Origin: Thalassotalea sp. ND16A
GTDB taxonomy: Bacteria; Pseudomonadota; Gammaproteobacteria; Enterobacterales; Alteromonadaceae
Direction of reading: 5' to 3'
DNA length: 64,000 bases
NCBI RefSeq assembly: GCF_000764205.1
Contig: NZ_JQDZ01000068.1
Coordinates: forward strand, 1-64,000
Below, one piece after another: positions 37,064 through 46,179 of the stretch. Numbering within the stretch: position 1 is the first letter of the stretch; the number at the start of each line of letters is the position of its first letter. A program made the translations under genes and the position numbers. The notes under the pieces were generated by a model. The model had not been told where the DNA came from, made no database searches, and saw only the letters and a program-made list of their open reading frames with translations.

Positions 37064-37573
37064 AGAGGGGTACCAACAGAGCAAGTTTTTTCGCCGGAAT
37101 CCTATCTGAAAATTTTACTGGAAATAGAGTACTCACGCCCATCCCGTAAAGTGCTGCAAGTAAACATGGATAATTTGCCGCAGCAACGATTTCCTGCAAG
37201 CTGCCATCGGAGACCTTGCCCCTAGTTATACCGATATATTTGACCGCATGTCGAGATAGGATACCAATATTTTTGTCCTACACTCGTCGGTCACCCCTGC
37301 GGCAAAATCCTTTTCATGATTATCAATCCGGTTATCAGGAAGTAATTACAGTGTTAAATAGTGGCGATCTTTAGCCGGTGCGAGAGCATTCCGTTTCTTT
37401 TTGTCCCCCCGCGATGCCCAGCTCTTAGTTTATATCATTTTGTTAACATTGAAATTTTTCGAGCGAAAAAATAAAAATCTGCAATACTTTGGTTAATAGC
37501 AAGCTGCTGCCCAGACTGTTATTAAACTGAACCAAAGATTCATTTTTAGCCCCAAACAGGATTGAAATAATAA
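37064..37573. other. 510-bp intergenic stretch
   Basis: No gene-length frame with family resemblance was seen. The segment is AT-rich near 37430-37500 and should hold the promoter of the following five-gene operon, but no confident -35/-10 pair can be named. Confidence 0.4.
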
Positions 37574-38971
37574 ATGGCGGTTGCAAACACAATGAATCCC
37601 TATACCGGGGAGTTAATCAAATCGTATCGGCACGATGATAAAGCTGACATCAATACTAAACTTGCCACATTGCAGCACAGCTTTAAGGCCTGGCGCAATG
37701 TTGCGGTAAAACAACGTGTTGTCGTCTTGCGACAAGCCTGCCGGTATTTCGATAGCAATCGCGAACTCATTGCCAAAGAGATCTCTGCCCAAATGGGCAA
37801 GCCGCTCAGGCAAGCAAAAAATGAAGTGCATGGCTTTTTTGAACGGGCTAATTTTTTATTGGACAATGCCGAACAGGTTTTATCGGCAGATATTATATCT
37901 ACAGGTATTAGCGCCGAACAAGACGGTATCGCCCGCCGCATTGAACACTCGCCGTTAGGCACTGTCCTTATTCTGGCTGCGTGGAATTACCCGTTGCTGA
38001 TCGCGGTAAATGGCGTGCTTACCGCGTTACTTTGCGGGAATACGGTATTGCTCAAACACTCGAGTATCACCCTCTCTATTGGTTTGCATTTTGAACAGGC
38101 TTTCGGCCACATCCCAGGTTATGAAAACCTGATTAAACATCTCATTGTCGATCATCAAGCTCTGAGCGAGATTATCTCAGAGGCGGCAATTGACCATGTT
38201 ATTTTTACCGGTTCAGTAGCGGCAGGGCAAAGCGTGTACCAACATACCGCTAAACAGTTTAATCAATGCCATTTAGAGTTAGGTGGTAAAGATGGGGCGT
38301 ATGTTGCCAAAGATGCTGACCCGGTAAAAGCGGCGGTAAGTATTGTCGATGGCGCTATGTACAATGCCGGCCAGTCTTGTTGTGGCATTGAGCGGGTTTA
38401 TGTGCACGAAAAAATCTACTCAGCATTTCTGGCCAAGAGTGAAGAGTTGATTGCCGGTTATAACATGGCTGATCCTATGGCGGATGACTGTGATATTGGG
38501 CCGCTGTCTCGGCCGCAAGCGGCAGTGGAAATGCAAACACAAATTATGGATGCGCAATTGAAAGGGGCAAAAATTATCCTTGGTGGCAAAACCCAAATTA
38601 TTGGCGGCAGCACATTTTTCCAGCCGACGTTGTTGACCGATGTTAACCACCAGATGCGGGTGATGCGCGAAGAAAATTTTGGCCCGATTATGCCGGTGAT
38701 GAAAGTTGACTCAGACGAAGAGGCGCTGGCGCTTATCAATGACAGTCGTTATGGATTAACCTCAGCAATTTATACTAACGATGATGAGTTGGCTGAAACA
38801 TTTGCCGCGCAGGCACAAACCGGCACGGTATTTCGTAATCGCTGTGACTATTTAGATCCGGCATTGCCCTGGACCGGCTATAAAGACAGTGGCATCGGCA
38901 GTGGCTTATCGCAATATGGATTTTTTTGTCTCACCCGGCCAAAAGCAATTAACTTTCGCCTGAAATTGTAA
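37574..38971 (+). CDS. NAD(P)-dependent aldehyde dehydrogenase
   Basis: The 465-residue enzyme oxidises an aldehyde to an acid. Family motifs: AAWNYPLLIAVNGVLTALLCGN, VIFTGSVAAGQSVYQ, LELGGKDGAYVAKDAD with the general-base Glu, and NAGQSCCGIERVYV with the catalytic Cys, then REENFGPIMPVMKV. The C-terminus is slightly short against 480-500-residue relatives. It leads an operon in which a glutamine-synthetase-like ligase, an iron alcohol dehydrogenase and a glutamine-amidotransferase-like hydrolase follow at close spacing; by analogy to PuuC it may oxidise a gamma-glutamylated amino-aldehyde. Confidence 0.9.
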   Translation: MAVANTMNPYTGELIKSYRHDDKADINTKLATLQHSFKAWRNVAVKQRVVVLRQACRYFDSNRELIAKEISAQMGKPLRQAKNEVHGFFERANFLLDNAEQVLSADIISTGISAEQDGIARRIEHSPLGTVLILAAWNYPLLIAVNGVLTALLCGNTVLLKHSSITLSIGLHFEQAFGHIPGYENLIKHLIVDHQALSEIISEAAIDHVIFTGSVAAGQSVYQHTAKQFNQCHLELGGKDGAYVAKDADPVKAAVSIVDGAMYNAGQSCCGIERVYVHEKIYSAFLAKSEELIAGYNMADPMADDCDIGPLSRPQAAVEMQTQIMDAQLKGAKIILGGKTQIIGGSTFFQPTLLTDVNHQMRVMREENFGPIMPVMKVDSDEEALALINDSRYGLTSAIYTNDDELAETFAAQAQTGTVFRNRCDYLDPALPWTGYKDSGIGSGLSQYGFFCLTRPKAINFRLKL

Positions 38972-38997
38972 TTAGTCAACTTGGTATATAGGAAGCT

Positions 38998-40374
38998 ATG
39001 ATGGAAAAAGCCTATGCAGATAAAATCAACCAACTAAAAGCCGAAGCCGTCACTTGGGTGAAACTGGCCTTCACCGATATCGATGGCGTGCACCGCGGCA
39101 AATATGTCAATATCGAGAAATTCATTTCGATACTTGAGAAAGGGGCGGGTTTTTGTGATTGTGTGCTCGGCTGGGATATTAATGATCAGCTGTATGACAA
39201 TAGCGAGTTTACCGGTTGGCATACCGCTTTCCCTGATGCCAAATATCGCGTCGATATCAGTACTGAGCGACGTCTTCCAGACGAAGGTGGGATGCCGTTT
39301 TACCTGGTGAATTTTGTCAATGACAATGGCGAACCTCATCCCATTTGCCCGCGCAGCCTGTTGCAAGGTGTTGTGGCAAAAGCAAAATCAATGAATATCA
39401 ATATCAAGTTAGCGTTTGAATATGAATTTTTTGTGTTTGATGAAACCCCCGATTCGATTCGGGCCAAGAATTATCGCGATCTCAAGCATCTTACGCCCGG
39501 CAATTTCGGTTATTCGTTGTTGCGCACCAATACCCATTCAGAGCTCTACCATGATTTTTTGCACTATTGTGAGCAGATGAACTTCTCTCTCGAGGGGATT
39601 CATTGTGAAACCGGCCCCGGAGTATGGGAAGCGGCACTGCTTTATGATGATGCGCTAGCGATGAGTGACAAAGCCTCACTGTTTAAAACCTTTTGCAAAA
39701 GCTTTTTCCAAAAGAAAAACCTGATGGCTACGTTTATGGCCAAATGTTCGATGGACTACCCCGGCCAAAGTGGTCATATCCATCAGTCTCTGCTTGATGC
39801 CACCACAGGAGAAAGCCTGTTTTATGATGAAAGTGCCGATCACCAGATGAGTCCGTTGATGCAACATTACATTGCCGGCCAGCAACAGTATTTGTCAGCG
39901 TTTTTACCAATGTGTGCACCCACCATCAACTCATACACTCGTCTGGTTAAAGGCTTTTGGGCCCCTACGGCGGCTACTTGGGGAATTGAAAACAGGACAA
40001 CGGCGTTGCGTGTCATTGGCGACAGTGCTGCTTCAATGCGAGTTGAGTTCCGTCTCGGCGCAGCCGATGCAAACCCCTATTTGGCGGCTGCGGCAATCAT
40101 TTCTGCCGGGCTGTTAGGCATAGAAAATGGCTTGCAGCCAACCGCTGCAATCAAAGGTAATGCCTATGAGCAAGAACACAGTTTGCCTGGAAATTTACAA
40201 CTTGCCAGCAATTTAAGAGATGCGGTAAGAGACTTTAAAGCTTGTGCTGAAGTGGAACAAGTGTTCGGACCACAATTTAGCCAGCACTTTATCGCCTCCA
40301 GACTTTGGGAAGTCAGAGAATACGAAAAGCAGGTAACCGATTGGCAACTACAACGTTATTTCGAAATCATTTAG
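38998..40374 (+). CDS. Glutamine-synthetase-like gamma-glutamyl-amine ligase
   Basis: The 458-residue protein has the GS beta-Grasp N-terminus (WVKLAFTDIDGVHRGKYV) and catalytic domain: AFEYEFFVF (metal Glu), HCETGPGVWEAAL, GHIHQSLLD, TRLVKGFWAP, ENRTTALRVIG and VEFRLGAADANPYLAAAA. In true GlnA the NGSGMHxHxS block and KRLVPGYEAP differ; the present residues are those of PuuA/IpuC/GlnA4-type enzymes, which join glutamate to polyamines, isopropylamine or ethanolamine. The operon, with an alcohol dehydrogenase instead of an amine oxidase, points to an amino-alcohol such as ethanolamine as acceptor. Substrate is inferred. Confidence 0.87.
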   Translation: MMEKAYADKINQLKAEAVTWVKLAFTDIDGVHRGKYVNIEKFISILEKGAGFCDCVLGWDINDQLYDNSEFTGWHTAFPDAKYRVDISTERRLPDEGGMPFYLVNFVNDNGEPHPICPRSLLQGVVAKAKSMNINIKLAFEYEFFVFDETPDSIRAKNYRDLKHLTPGNFGYSLLRTNTHSELYHDFLHYCEQMNFSLEGIHCETGPGVWEAALLYDDALAMSDKASLFKTFCKSFFQKKNLMATFMAKCSMDYPGQSGHIHQSLLDATTGESLFYDESADHQMSPLMQHYIAGQQQYLSAFLPMCAPTINSYTRLVKGFWAPTAATWGIENRTTALRVIGDSAASMRVEFRLGAADANPYLAAAAIISAGLLGIENGLQPTAAIKGNAYEQEHSLPGNLQLASNLRDAVRDFKACAEVEQVFGPQFSQHFIASRLWEVREYEKQVTDWQLQRYFEII

Positions 40375-40401
40375 ACCACTTACTAAGAGATTAATACTGG
40401 T

Positions 40402-41553
40402 ATGCAACAATTTAATTTTCCTACTCTGGTTTATTTTGGTGAAGATGCGTTGGTTGAGCTTGCCACTACCATCAAAGCCAAAGGTTATCAAAAGGCGTTA
40501 CTGGTATCAGACAAAACGCTCTCAGCGTTGGGCGTTGTTGCTAGCGTGAAATCGATAATAACGCAACAGGGTATCGAGGTTATTGTTTTTGACCATGTGC
40601 ATGCCAACCCGATAGAAGCCGATGTGGAAAATGGCGCCGCAGTATTCAATGACCAGGATTGTGACTGCATTCTCGCCCTCGGCGGTGGCAGCGCCATGGA
40701 TGTAGCAAAAGTGATTAAAGTTGCTGCAACCCATCCTGGCCCCCTCAGTCAATACGATGATGCCATTGGTGGTGATAAACGTATCATCAATGCAATGCCG
40801 CCACTGTATGCGATACCAACCACCGCCGGTACGGGCAGTGAAGTCGGGCGTTCCGGGGTGATTATTCTTGGTAAAAGCAAGCTAAAAACCATTATTTTTT
40901 CACCGAAGTTGATGCCCGATATTGCCGTGCTCGCCCCGCAATTAACCACGGGTTTACCCCCTCATATCACCGCAGCTACCGGCATTGATGCCTTTACCCA
41001 TTCGCTGGAAGCATTCTTGGCGCCAGGTTTTCATCCGATGGCCGATGGCATTGCTCTGCAAGGCATGCGGCTTTGTATTGAAAACCTCGACACCTGTGTT
41101 AACCAAGGCAGTCAAATTAAGGCTCGCGGTAACATGCAGGTGGCGGCGATGATGGGCGCTACGGCGTTTCAAAAGGGTCTGGGCATGATCCATTCTCTTG
41201 CTCATCCCTTATCGGCTCAGCACAATATGCACCATGGTTTGGCGAATGCGTTGTTGTTGCCAGAATCGATTAAATATATTGAACAATCCCCTTTAAATTC
41301 AGAGCAAAAACAGCGAATTGAATCGGTGCGGCAACTGTTTACTGCCAGCAACCTGGCGAAAAATACACTCTCTCAAACCTGTCACCAATGGTTTCACTCG
41401 CTGGGCATTACTTTTGGTTTGCGCAATTATCACATCGATGAGCAACATTTAGCCGCTTTAGCCGACGATGCCTTTGCCGATCCTTGCCATCAGAGCAATA
41501 TCATTACGGTATCCAAAGCGGATTTATTAACCGTCTATCGGCGGGCATTGTAA
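40402..41553 (+). CDS. Iron-containing (group III) alcohol dehydrogenase
   Basis: The 383-residue protein has LALGGGSAMDVAKVI (NAD site), PTTAGTGSEVGRSGVI and metal ligands in TGIDAFTHSLEAFLAPGFHP and GMIHSLAHPLSAQHNMHHG (Asp and three His). It sits 27 bp after the ligase gene and overlaps the next gene by one base (TAATG). In the proposed pathway it would oxidise the hydroxyl of a gamma-glutamyl amino-alcohol to the aldehyde used by the first enzyme of the operon. Alternative: lactaldehyde- or 1,3-propanediol-type dehydrogenase. Confidence 0.9.
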   Translation: MQQFNFPTLVYFGEDALVELATTIKAKGYQKALLVSDKTLSALGVVASVKSIITQQGIEVIVFDHVHANPIEADVENGAAVFNDQDCDCILALGGGSAMDVAKVIKVAATHPGPLSQYDDAIGGDKRIINAMPPLYAIPTTAGTGSEVGRSGVIILGKSKLKTIIFSPKLMPDIAVLAPQLTTGLPPHITAATGIDAFTHSLEAFLAPGFHPMADGIALQGMRLCIENLDTCVNQGSQIKARGNMQVAAMMGATAFQKGLGMIHSLAHPLSAQHNMHHGLANALLLPESIKYIEQSPLNSEQKQRIESVRQLFTASNLAKNTLSQTCHQWFHSLGITFGLRNYHIDEQHLAALADDAFADPCHQSNIITVSKADLLTVYRRAL

Positions 41554-42263
41554 TGCATATTGGCTTGTTATTATGTGACCATGTGCGTCCTGAATTATTG
41601 GCGGTCGCCGGCGATTATCCGGATATGTTCAGATTGATGTTTAACCAATATGCGCCGCAAGTCAGGTTATCGGTTTTTGATGTAACAACCGGGCACTACC
41701 CTGACGATATTGAGCACTGTGATGCGTACATTTCTTCGGGTTCAGCCGCTTCGGTTTATGACGATGAAATCTGGATCAAAACTTTTGAAGATTATCTCAA
41801 GCAGTTGCATCTGGCGAAAAAGACGTTTATTGGCATCTGTTTTGGTCATCAAATGATGGCCCAGACTTTGGGCACAGAAGTTAAATTAGCAACCAATGGT
41901 TGGGGGGTTGGGGTCAAACAATATCAGCTGGTCACTAAAAAACACTGGATGAAACCTTATCTCGAGACTATCGATATCGTGGTATCGCATCGTGACCAGA
42001 TTGACTCTTTGCCCGCAAATGCCCAGTTGTTGGCGACAACCCCACATTGCCAAATCGCCATGTACCAAATTGGCGATCACTTTCTTGGTTTGCAAGGGCA
42101 TCCCGAGTTCAGTGTTGAATACGCCAAAGCATTGATGGATTATCGGCAAAACATTATTCCGCAAAATATTTTACATGCTGGCCGTAAAAGCTTAGCAAAT
42201 GAATTAAAGATACAATTCATCGTCGATTGGCTGATTGGCTTTATTCAAAGTAAGCCGGGCTAG
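41553..42263 (+). CDS. Class I glutamine amidotransferase-like hydrolase
   Basis: The 236-residue protein is a free-standing GATase domain: FIGICFGHQMMAQTLGTEV holds the nucleophile Cys, and LGLQGHPEFSVEYAKALM the His and Glu of the triad. Nothing for a synthase partner is nearby, so it probably hydrolyses a gamma-glutamyl bond, as PuuD does, rather than supplying ammonia. Its ATG overlaps the stop of the alcohol dehydrogenase gene (TAATG), which indicates translational coupling; the longer frame from 41484 lies inside that gene and is rejected. Confidence 0.85.
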   Translation: MHIGLLLCDHVRPELLAVAGDYPDMFRLMFNQYAPQVRLSVFDVTTGHYPDDIEHCDAYISSGSAASVYDDEIWIKTFEDYLKQLHLAKKTFIGICFGHQMMAQTLGTEVKLATNGWGVGVKQYQLVTKKHWMKPYLETIDIVVSHRDQIDSLPANAQLLATTPHCQIAMYQIGDHFLGLQGHPEFSVEYAKALMDYRQNIIPQNILHAGRKSLANELKIQFIVDWLIGFIQSKPG

Positions 42264-42276
42264 GCAGAGTGAATTA

Positions 42277-43788
42277 ATGTATTTTCTGAGCATTGATCAA
42301 GGTGGCAGCAGTACTCGTGCGTTGGTATGTGATGGCAAGGGCGGTATTATTTGTCAGGCTCAAATTGGCGTTAACACCAGGCGCAAAGGTGTTTTTGTCG
42401 AGCAACAACCCGATGAAATATGGCAATCGGTAAAACACTGCATTCAACAGTGCTACCAAAAGCTGTCAGCAACCCAGCAAGGCCAACTGGTCTCGGCCGC
42501 GTTGGTAACTCAACGTTCGAGTTTTATCGCCATCAATACGGCAACCAATCAGCCGTTAACCCAAGTGATTAGCTGGCAAGATACTCGCGGTCAGGACTAT
42601 CTCGAGGCATTAGAAATTGATAATGCCTGGTTACAAAAATTAACCGGTTTAAGGGCCAGCAGCCATTTTGGTGCCAGTAAAATGCTTTGGTGTTTAAAGC
42701 ATGAGCCAGCGGTGCAAATTGCCGCAAAAAACAACACCTTGATGTTTCTGCCCATCGCTTCGTATCTGGCCCATTGTTTAACTGGCAATATGCATTACTA
42801 TGTCGACCCTGCCAATGCTTCGAGAACCTTATTATTCGCTATTGAAAATGCTGGCAGTGCCGCACATAGCGATAATTTAATTGTTGACAGCGCAAGTTCG
42901 AATACAAGTGACAGTGAAAACGGCAATGACAATCAACCCGGTTTGCACTGGAGCGAACCTCTATTGGAATTATTTGCCATCAAAAAACATGAAATTTTGC
43001 CAACCAACAGTCTGTTTGGCCAGATAACCGTTGGTAAGCATGTTATCCCGTTAAGGTATGTCAATGGCGACCAAAGCTCGGCATTATTCGCCTATGGTAT
43101 GCCAGGCCGAGAGCAAATATATCTAAATATGGGAACCGGGGCATTTATTAGCCGACTCAGCGCCAGCAGAGAAAACACCGATAAAGATTTATTACACAGT
43201 ATTGTAAGCACCGAGCAATGCGGTGATAGATATTGCCATTATTTTGCTCTGGAAGGGACGATAAACGGGGCGGGAGCCGCGCTTGAACTCATGGCAAAAA
43301 AATTGGCTGTTGATATCGAAAAACTAAATGTGTTGAGCACTACTGAGGAAATTGTGCCGTTATTTGTCAATGCGATTGGTGGTCTGGCCGCACCTTATTG
43401 GCGCAGCGATATTCGCTCACATTTTATTGGCAAAAGCAGTAAAAAAGCAGAAATGATCGCCGTAGTTGAGAGCATTGTCTTTCTGGCCGTCACCATTATC
43501 AAGCGAATGTCGAAGGGGCCAGCAGACATGACAAGCTTGGTGATCACTGGAGGGTTAGCCAAGCATGATGATTTATGCCAACTTATTGCCGATTTGAGTG
43601 GTTTAAACATTCTGCGTAAACAACAAGTTGAAGCAAGTGCACTTGGCGCCGTTTGGTCACTGGCAGGGCAGCCCGTTGACTGGTTAACTGAACTTTCTAC
43701 TCAGCAATTTATCGCGCACAAAAACAGCGCGTTATTACATCGCTTTAAATTGTGGACGACGGCGATGGATGACTTAACTACAGTTTAA
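42277..43788 (+). CDS. Glycerol-kinase-like FGGY carbohydrate kinase
   Basis: The 503-residue protein has both FGGY domains. FLSIDQGGSSTRALVCD (phosphate loop), VEQQPDEIWQSV, AALVTQRSSFIAIN, VISWQDTRGQ and VDPANASRTLLF resemble glycerol kinase; YVNGDQSSALFAYGM and LNMGTGAFI are the ATP-site strands. An Asn/Ser-rich insertion lies around residues 210-235. It ends the operon and faces a glycerol-3-phosphate dehydrogenase gene, which supports glycerol as substrate, but residues typical of GlpK's fructose-bisphosphate site are not clear. ATG 42277 is taken; the earlier frame lies in the preceding gene. Confidence 0.85.
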   Translation: MYFLSIDQGGSSTRALVCDGKGGIICQAQIGVNTRRKGVFVEQQPDEIWQSVKHCIQQCYQKLSATQQGQLVSAALVTQRSSFIAINTATNQPLTQVISWQDTRGQDYLEALEIDNAWLQKLTGLRASSHFGASKMLWCLKHEPAVQIAAKNNTLMFLPIASYLAHCLTGNMHYYVDPANASRTLLFAIENAGSAAHSDNLIVDSASSNTSDSENGNDNQPGLHWSEPLLELFAIKKHEILPTNSLFGQITVGKHVIPLRYVNGDQSSALFAYGMPGREQIYLNMGTGAFISRLSASRENTDKDLLHSIVSTEQCGDRYCHYFALEGTINGAGAALELMAKKLAVDIEKLNVLSTTEEIVPLFVNAIGGLAAPYWRSDIRSHFIGKSSKKAEMIAVVESIVFLAVTIIKRMSKGPADMTSLVITGGLAKHDDLCQLIADLSGLNILRKQQVEASALGAVWSLAGQPVDWLTELSTQQFIAHKNSALLHRFKLWTTAMDDLTTV

Positions 43789-43816
43789 CTAAGCTTATCA
43801 AACTCAATTCAAAAAA

Positions 43817-43874
43817 CTAGGGTCTGTTGACCTTTGCGGTACAAAAATGCACAGCAAAGGTCAACAGACCCTAG
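43817..43874. repeat. 21-bp perfect inverted repeat between convergent operons
   Basis: The arms at 43817-43837 and 43854-43874 (CTAGGGTCTGTTGACCTTTG plus C, and its inverse) are exact, with a 16-nt loop. The right arm overlaps the stop codon of the dehydrogenase gene. The GGGTCTGTTGACC core looks like an insertion-sequence end, so this may be a minimal MITE; it can also terminate both operons. Confidence 0.7.
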
Positions 43875-45049
43875 TCTAATGTAAGCGTATTAACATCGGC
43901 AATTTTTTTACGTTTACCCAGTGTTTTTTCAATCAAGGCTACTACCGTCTTGCTGGTAGCCCTAAAGGTAGTCAACTTCCCCCCATACAAGCTGATCACT
44001 TCCGGCGAAGTCATTCCCTGATAAATGATACTTTGCCGTTTACGGTCAAATGCCTGTTGTTGCTGTTTTGGTAAAACTCTAACCCCAGCAAAAGCATCAA
44101 CTACCTTAACGGGTCTTTGCGGAAAGTAATGTTGGTATATTGTCAGTAAATAATCAATTTCCTGCTGTTTTGGGGTAATTTCATCTGGTAAATTTGCCAG
44201 TAGGGTTTCGGTGGTGCCCACCAGTGTTTGTCCTTGCCATGGCATCACAAAAACAACCCTGTCATCGATTAAAGATTCCAGATAATAAACATGGGTCATA
44301 GCCGGCGTATCTAAAATAATGTGCGTGCCCTGCACCCAGTCAATGTCAAAACCGGGGATAGAGGGGGTTATCTGCTTTAACACCTGATTCACCCAGGGAC
44401 CTGCAGCATTTACTATGAATGCAGTGGTCACCTTAACTGTGTTGGTGTTAGATTGATTTTCGAATTGATTATTTAGCTGATAATTGATCGCATAACCGTT
44501 AGCTGTTTTTGTGCCGTCAATAAATGCTGCCTGAGTTACGATGGTTGCGCCTAATTGCTGCGCATTGTTTACCACTGCCCGGGTTAATTGGGCATCATCA
44601 GTTTGTGCATCCCAATACTGAAAAACCGCTTGCAGGTTGTCATGCTTTAAATGCTCTAATTTGTGCCATTCACTTTTCGGCAATTGCTTAAACCGGCTCA
44701 GCGGGTCTAATATGCAAAGCATCGCATATAAACTTAGCCCGGCTCGCAAGGTCCATTTTCCGCGCCGGGAATTTTTATAGACGGGAATATAAAAAGCAAC
44801 CGGTTTGACTAAATCAGGGGCTAAACGTAATAATGCTCGACGCTCTCTTAACGCCTTAAACACCAGGTTCAGTTGGCCAGTTTCCAGATAACGCAAACCG
44901 CCATGAATTAACTTGCTCGAGCAAGATGAGGTTTGCTCGGCAATTTCACCTTGTTCCAGTAATAATACCTTATAGCCAGCCGCACTTGCCGCCTGAGCAA
45001 CGCCAGCCCCGGCGATGCCGCCACCAATAATGGTGATGTCATACTTCAT
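43871..45049 (-). CDS. GlpD-like FAD-dependent glycerol-3-phosphate dehydrogenase
   Basis: Oxidises glycerol 3-phosphate to dihydroxyacetone phosphate and passes electrons to the quinone pool. The product starts MKYDITIIGGGIAGAGVAQAAS, the FAD-binding fold, then SSKLIHGGLRYLETGQLNLV (GlpD signature), AAGPWVNQVL, and LVGTTETLLANLPDEITPKQQEIDYLL. At 392 residues it lacks the C-terminal cap of E. coli GlpD (501), so it is the short type. The ATG at 45049 lies 11 bp inside the end of the phosphodiesterase gene; the longer frame from 45220 is rejected because it reads through that gene. Confidence 0.88.
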   Translation of the reverse strand: MKYDITIIGGGIAGAGVAQAASAAGYKVLLLEQGEIAEQTSSCSSKLIHGGLRYLETGQLNLVFKALRERRALLRLAPDLVKPVAFYIPVYKNSRRGKWTLRAGLSLYAMLCILDPLSRFKQLPKSEWHKLEHLKHDNLQAVFQYWDAQTDDAQLTRAVVNNAQQLGATIVTQAAFIDGTKTANGYAINYQLNNQFENQSNTNTVKVTTAFIVNAAGPWVNQVLKQITPSIPGFDIDWVQGTHIILDTPAMTHVYYLESLIDDRVVFVMPWQGQTLVGTTETLLANLPDEITPKQQEIDYLLTIYQHYFPQRPVKVVDAFAGVRVLPKQQQQAFDRKRQSIIYQGMTSPEVISLYGGKLTTFRATSKTVVALIEKTLGKRKKIADVNTLTLD

Positions 45050-45794
45050 CAGTAAGTTGCAACCCCGCAGTTTGCAATTGTCGTTGCAGTTTCGACGGGT
45101 AAAAGGTTTCAAAATGGCGAATGCCGCGGTAATAATAATGCATGGCTTCATGACGATCGGCAATTTCGTAAAGCACCCATGTACATTCACGGTCGCTAAA
45201 TTGAAAGCCAGGAGGCACAATATCTACGTCGCAATAGAGGTATTGCGGCTGCAATGTTGTCAGCATTTTTTCACAATAATTATGCCATGCTGGCAGTACA
45301 TAACCCAGTGGTAAGGTTGAGCATTGTTTGCATACTCTTAAAAAGCGGTAAGAAAAACTGATTAACACCACTTGTGCTGAAATTGGCGTTAGCTCCTGGA
45401 TCAGCTTGTTAAACACATCCCGATATGTAAAGTGAAGAAAGTTCACCCGTTTTACTTCGACAAACAAGGTAACATCGGGAAACGAATCGAGTAATGCCAC
45501 CACCTCAGATAATGCGGTGATAAATCCATTGCGTGGTTTTGTCAGTTGGTGCTCATTATTGATTAATTTCAGTTTTTTTAGCGATTGCAAGTCAAGGCTG
45601 GCAACCGGCTGGTCGACACCTGTCATGCGCAGTAAACTTCGATCATGAAACAGTACCGGCACACCGTCTTGGCTGAGCTGAACATCGATTTCAATTAACT
45701 TTATACCCTGCAATATGGCAGTTTTAATGCTTTGCAGAGTATTTTCAATGTGCCACTGGCAATCACCACGATGGGCGACAAGAGAAATTGTCAT
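45039..45794 (-). CDS. Cytoplasmic glycerophosphodiester phosphodiesterase (UgpQ-like)
   Basis: Splits glycerophosphodiesters such as glycerophosphoethanolamine into an alcohol and glycerol 3-phosphate. The 251-residue protein starts SLVAHRGDCQWHIENTLQSI and has EIDVQLSQDGVPVLFHDRSL, giving the catalytic His pair (HRGD, FHDRSL) and metal Glu/Asp. There is no signal peptide, so it acts in the cytoplasm. Its stop overlaps the start of the dehydrogenase gene, making a two-gene unit from G3P release to G3P oxidation. No uptake system is encoded nearby. Confidence 0.92.
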   Translation of the reverse strand: MTISLVAHRGDCQWHIENTLQSIKTAILQGIKLIEIDVQLSQDGVPVLFHDRSLLRMTGVDQPVASLDLQSLKKLKLINNEHQLTKPRNGFITALSEVVALLDSFPDVTLFVEVKRVNFLHFTYRDVFNKLIQELTPISAQVVLISFSYRFLRVCKQCSTLPLGYVLPAWHNYCEKMLTTLQPQYLYCDVDIVPPGFQFSDRECTWVLYEIADRHEAMHYYYRGIRHFETFYPSKLQRQLQTAGLQLTDEV

Positions 45795-46179
45795 AAAAAT
45801 TCCATTATTATTCTTAGCAAAGTTTGGTCGCTAATTGCCAATTTATCAACTTTAATAAAGCAAATTCAATTACTTCTCTGGTATTTCAACAAGAAAGAGC
45901 AAACAGCAGGCAATCAACTTTAACATCGCATAGAGAGCAGCAGGCAGTTAGTGCTGTTGAGTGATAATTAGTCTGTTCAAAAGTCGTATACTATTGAGTC
46001 AATTCTCTGGTCGTCGGTTCGTTGCGGCTCCCTGTACATATCAGATGACGGCAACTATAATCTGACAAGGAATACTCTGTTCTTGTTCCACTAGTGAGCA
46101 CACCCCCTTAGGCACCAAGTCCAGCTCGAAACGTTGCCTGAAAGACTGATAATGTAAATTAACCCAGTGTGGAATGACA
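45795..46179. other. 385-bp intergenic stretch between divergent genes
   Basis: It lies between the phosphodiesterase (minus) and the response regulator (plus). No gene, clear promoter pair or TTTAAG-N5-CTTAAG box was found in it. Confidence 0.4.

Noticed and set aside
38998-40374. Housekeeping glutamine synthetase (glnA)
   Set aside because: Catalytic-block residues and the operon context fit gamma-glutamyl-amine ligases better; no glnB/ntrBC nearby.
40522-41205. Reverse-strand frames inside the iron alcohol dehydrogenase gene
   Set aside because: Shadows of a clearly conserved enzyme gene.
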